From the NCBI GenBank assembly GCA_007133995.1, contig SLLP01000046.1, forward strand, positions 1-6,822: DNA of 6,822 nucleotides. Reading direction: 5' to 3'. This stretch comes from Balneolales bacterium. GTDB taxonomy: Bacteria; Bacteroidota; Rhodothermia; Balneolales; Natronogracilivirgulaceae. A program made the position numbers and the translations under genes. The notes under the pieces are model-generated. The model had not been told where the DNA came from. It worked only from the letters and a program-made list of their open reading frames with translations, and ran no database searches. Below are positions 6,279 through 6,822 of this stretch, in pieces; the first letter of the stretch is position 1, and every line of letters begins with the position of its first letter.

Positions 6279-6619
6279 TAGGCCTCTGGGGGTTCCTGCT
6301 CCGATTTGGAGAATTTGAACTGGTTATTGAATGATGTTTTGAGTTCTTCCAAATCATCTTCACCTACAAGTTCACTCATATCCTTCACGCCAACTTTGCG
6401 TATCAGATTAAATATCATTCGATTGAAGATCATCTGGTGCGCCATGGATGTGATTTGCATGAGCTGCTCTTGTCCGATCTGTTGATTGGCCAGTTGAAGT
6501 TTGTTAATCAATGGCTCCAACAGTTTTTGGGCGTTTTCAGCCAGTTGCTTTTCAAGTTGCTGAGCTTCTTCGTTCTTCTTGCTTGTAATTTCTTTGCCGT
6601 CCCGATCTACTAATTTCAT
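6278..6619 (-). CDS. Hypothetical helical protein, coupled to msrA
   Basis: I do not recognise this 113-residue protein. It has no signal peptide or membrane segment and should be cytoplasmic. Residues 15-50 are rich in Gln, Glu, Lys and Leu and look like a coiled coil. Residues 54-68 hold four Met, including a repeated MIFN (63-66 and 68-71), followed by an acidic GEDDLEEL (86-93) and a charged tail ending PPEA. An in-frame TAG just upstream rules out a longer form. No ribosome site is close to the ATG; an AGGAAG lies about 24 bases before it. Its TAA overlaps the msrA ATG by one base, and the DPP-IV-like gene ends 72 bases upstream, so the three may form one operon. The overlap and codon structure make a real gene likely. 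Confidence 0.75.
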   Translation of the reverse strand: MKLVDRDGKEITSKKNEEAQQLEKQLAENAQKLLEPLINKLQLANQQIGQEQLMQITSMAHQMIFNRMIFNLIRKVGVKDMSELVGEDDLEELKTSFNNQFKFSKSEQEPPEA

Positions 6620-6691
6620 TTGCTATGGTATCTTTTGATTAAACTTCCTGTTTCTTTTTGTGTCTAACGAACCACCGCCCATTATCATTCA

Positions 6692-6822
6692 CTAATTCAT
6701 ACGATATTGGGAAGGAGGTTCTGAATCCATCAGGTGTCGCACAAAAAAGTCGAATGTGCGACGCAGGTGATAACGTTCGTTAGCGTAACCGTGACCCCGG
6801 TTGGGCATCACGATCAGATCAA
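6692..6822 (-). CDS. DPP-IV-like S9 peptidase, C-terminal end (5' part outside window)
   Basis: The minus strand is open from the right edge to a TAG at 6692-6694, giving 42 full codons after a broken one. The residues read DLIVMPNRGHGYANE, then a helix YHLRRTFDFFVRHLMDSEPP and a short tail. This is the end of an alpha/beta-hydrolase of the prolyl oligopeptidase family: the His of RGHG (codon at 6791-6793) is the expected catalytic His, and FFVRHL...EPP is typical of the DPP-IV (S9B) branch. The catalytic Ser, the Asp and the propeller lie beyond the window. It is the first of four minus-strand genes and differs in its C-terminal motif from the complete S9 enzyme at 3369-5375, so the two are not recent duplicates. 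Confidence 0.85.
   Translation of the reverse strand, partial: DLIVMPNRGHGYANERYHLRRTFDFFVRHLMDSEPPSQYRMN

Overview
The window is ordinary chromosomal DNA of a Gram-negative bacterium. An exported lipoprotein, a signal-peptide MsrA and two large S9 peptidases, together with mostly weak or absent Shine-Dalgarno sites, fit the Bacteroidota/Balneolota/Rhodothermota group. That placement is an inference; no rRNA or other marker gene is present. No mobile element, CRISPR array, tRNA or rRNA is visible.

Layout. Plus strand, left half: the 3' end of an Smr-domain gene (1-180); an AT-rich 215-base spacer with two copies of GTTGTAATT; a complete small gene for a basic protein with two AP2-like DNA-binding domains (396-914); a lipoprotein of the gamma-glutamyltransferase (GGT) Ntn-hydrolase family (1106-2986); and a small charged protein of unknown function (3117-3359) whose reading frame contains a strong intrinsic-terminator-like hairpin. 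Minus strand, right half, in transcription order from the right edge: the 3' end of a DPP-IV-like S9 peptidase (6692-6822), an unknown 113-residue helical protein (6278-6619), an exported methionine sulfoxide reductase A whose start overlaps the preceding stop as TAATG (5571-6278), and a complete secreted S9 prolyl-oligopeptidase-type enzyme (3369-5375). The two halves converge, with 9 bases between the facing stop codons at 3360-3368.

Functionally, most of the window points to the cell envelope: three exported hydrolases acting on peptides or amide bonds, and a repair enzyme for oxidised methionine in exported proteins. The AP2 gene stands apart. It is visibly more AT-rich than the GGT gene (45, 40 and 35 % GC in three 60-base samples, against 72 and 42 % in two samples of the GGT gene) and it has a clear GAGGAG ribosome site, which most neighbours lack.

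The observations most worth following are these. The GGT-family protein keeps its catalytic Thr but appears to have lost the Arg, Asn, Gln and Asp that hold the gamma-glutamyl group. The tandem-AP2 gene has possible operators in its spacer. The terminator-like hairpin sits inside a small ORF. An unknown Met-clustered protein is translationally linked to MsrA. I did not find a clearly new multi-gene system.
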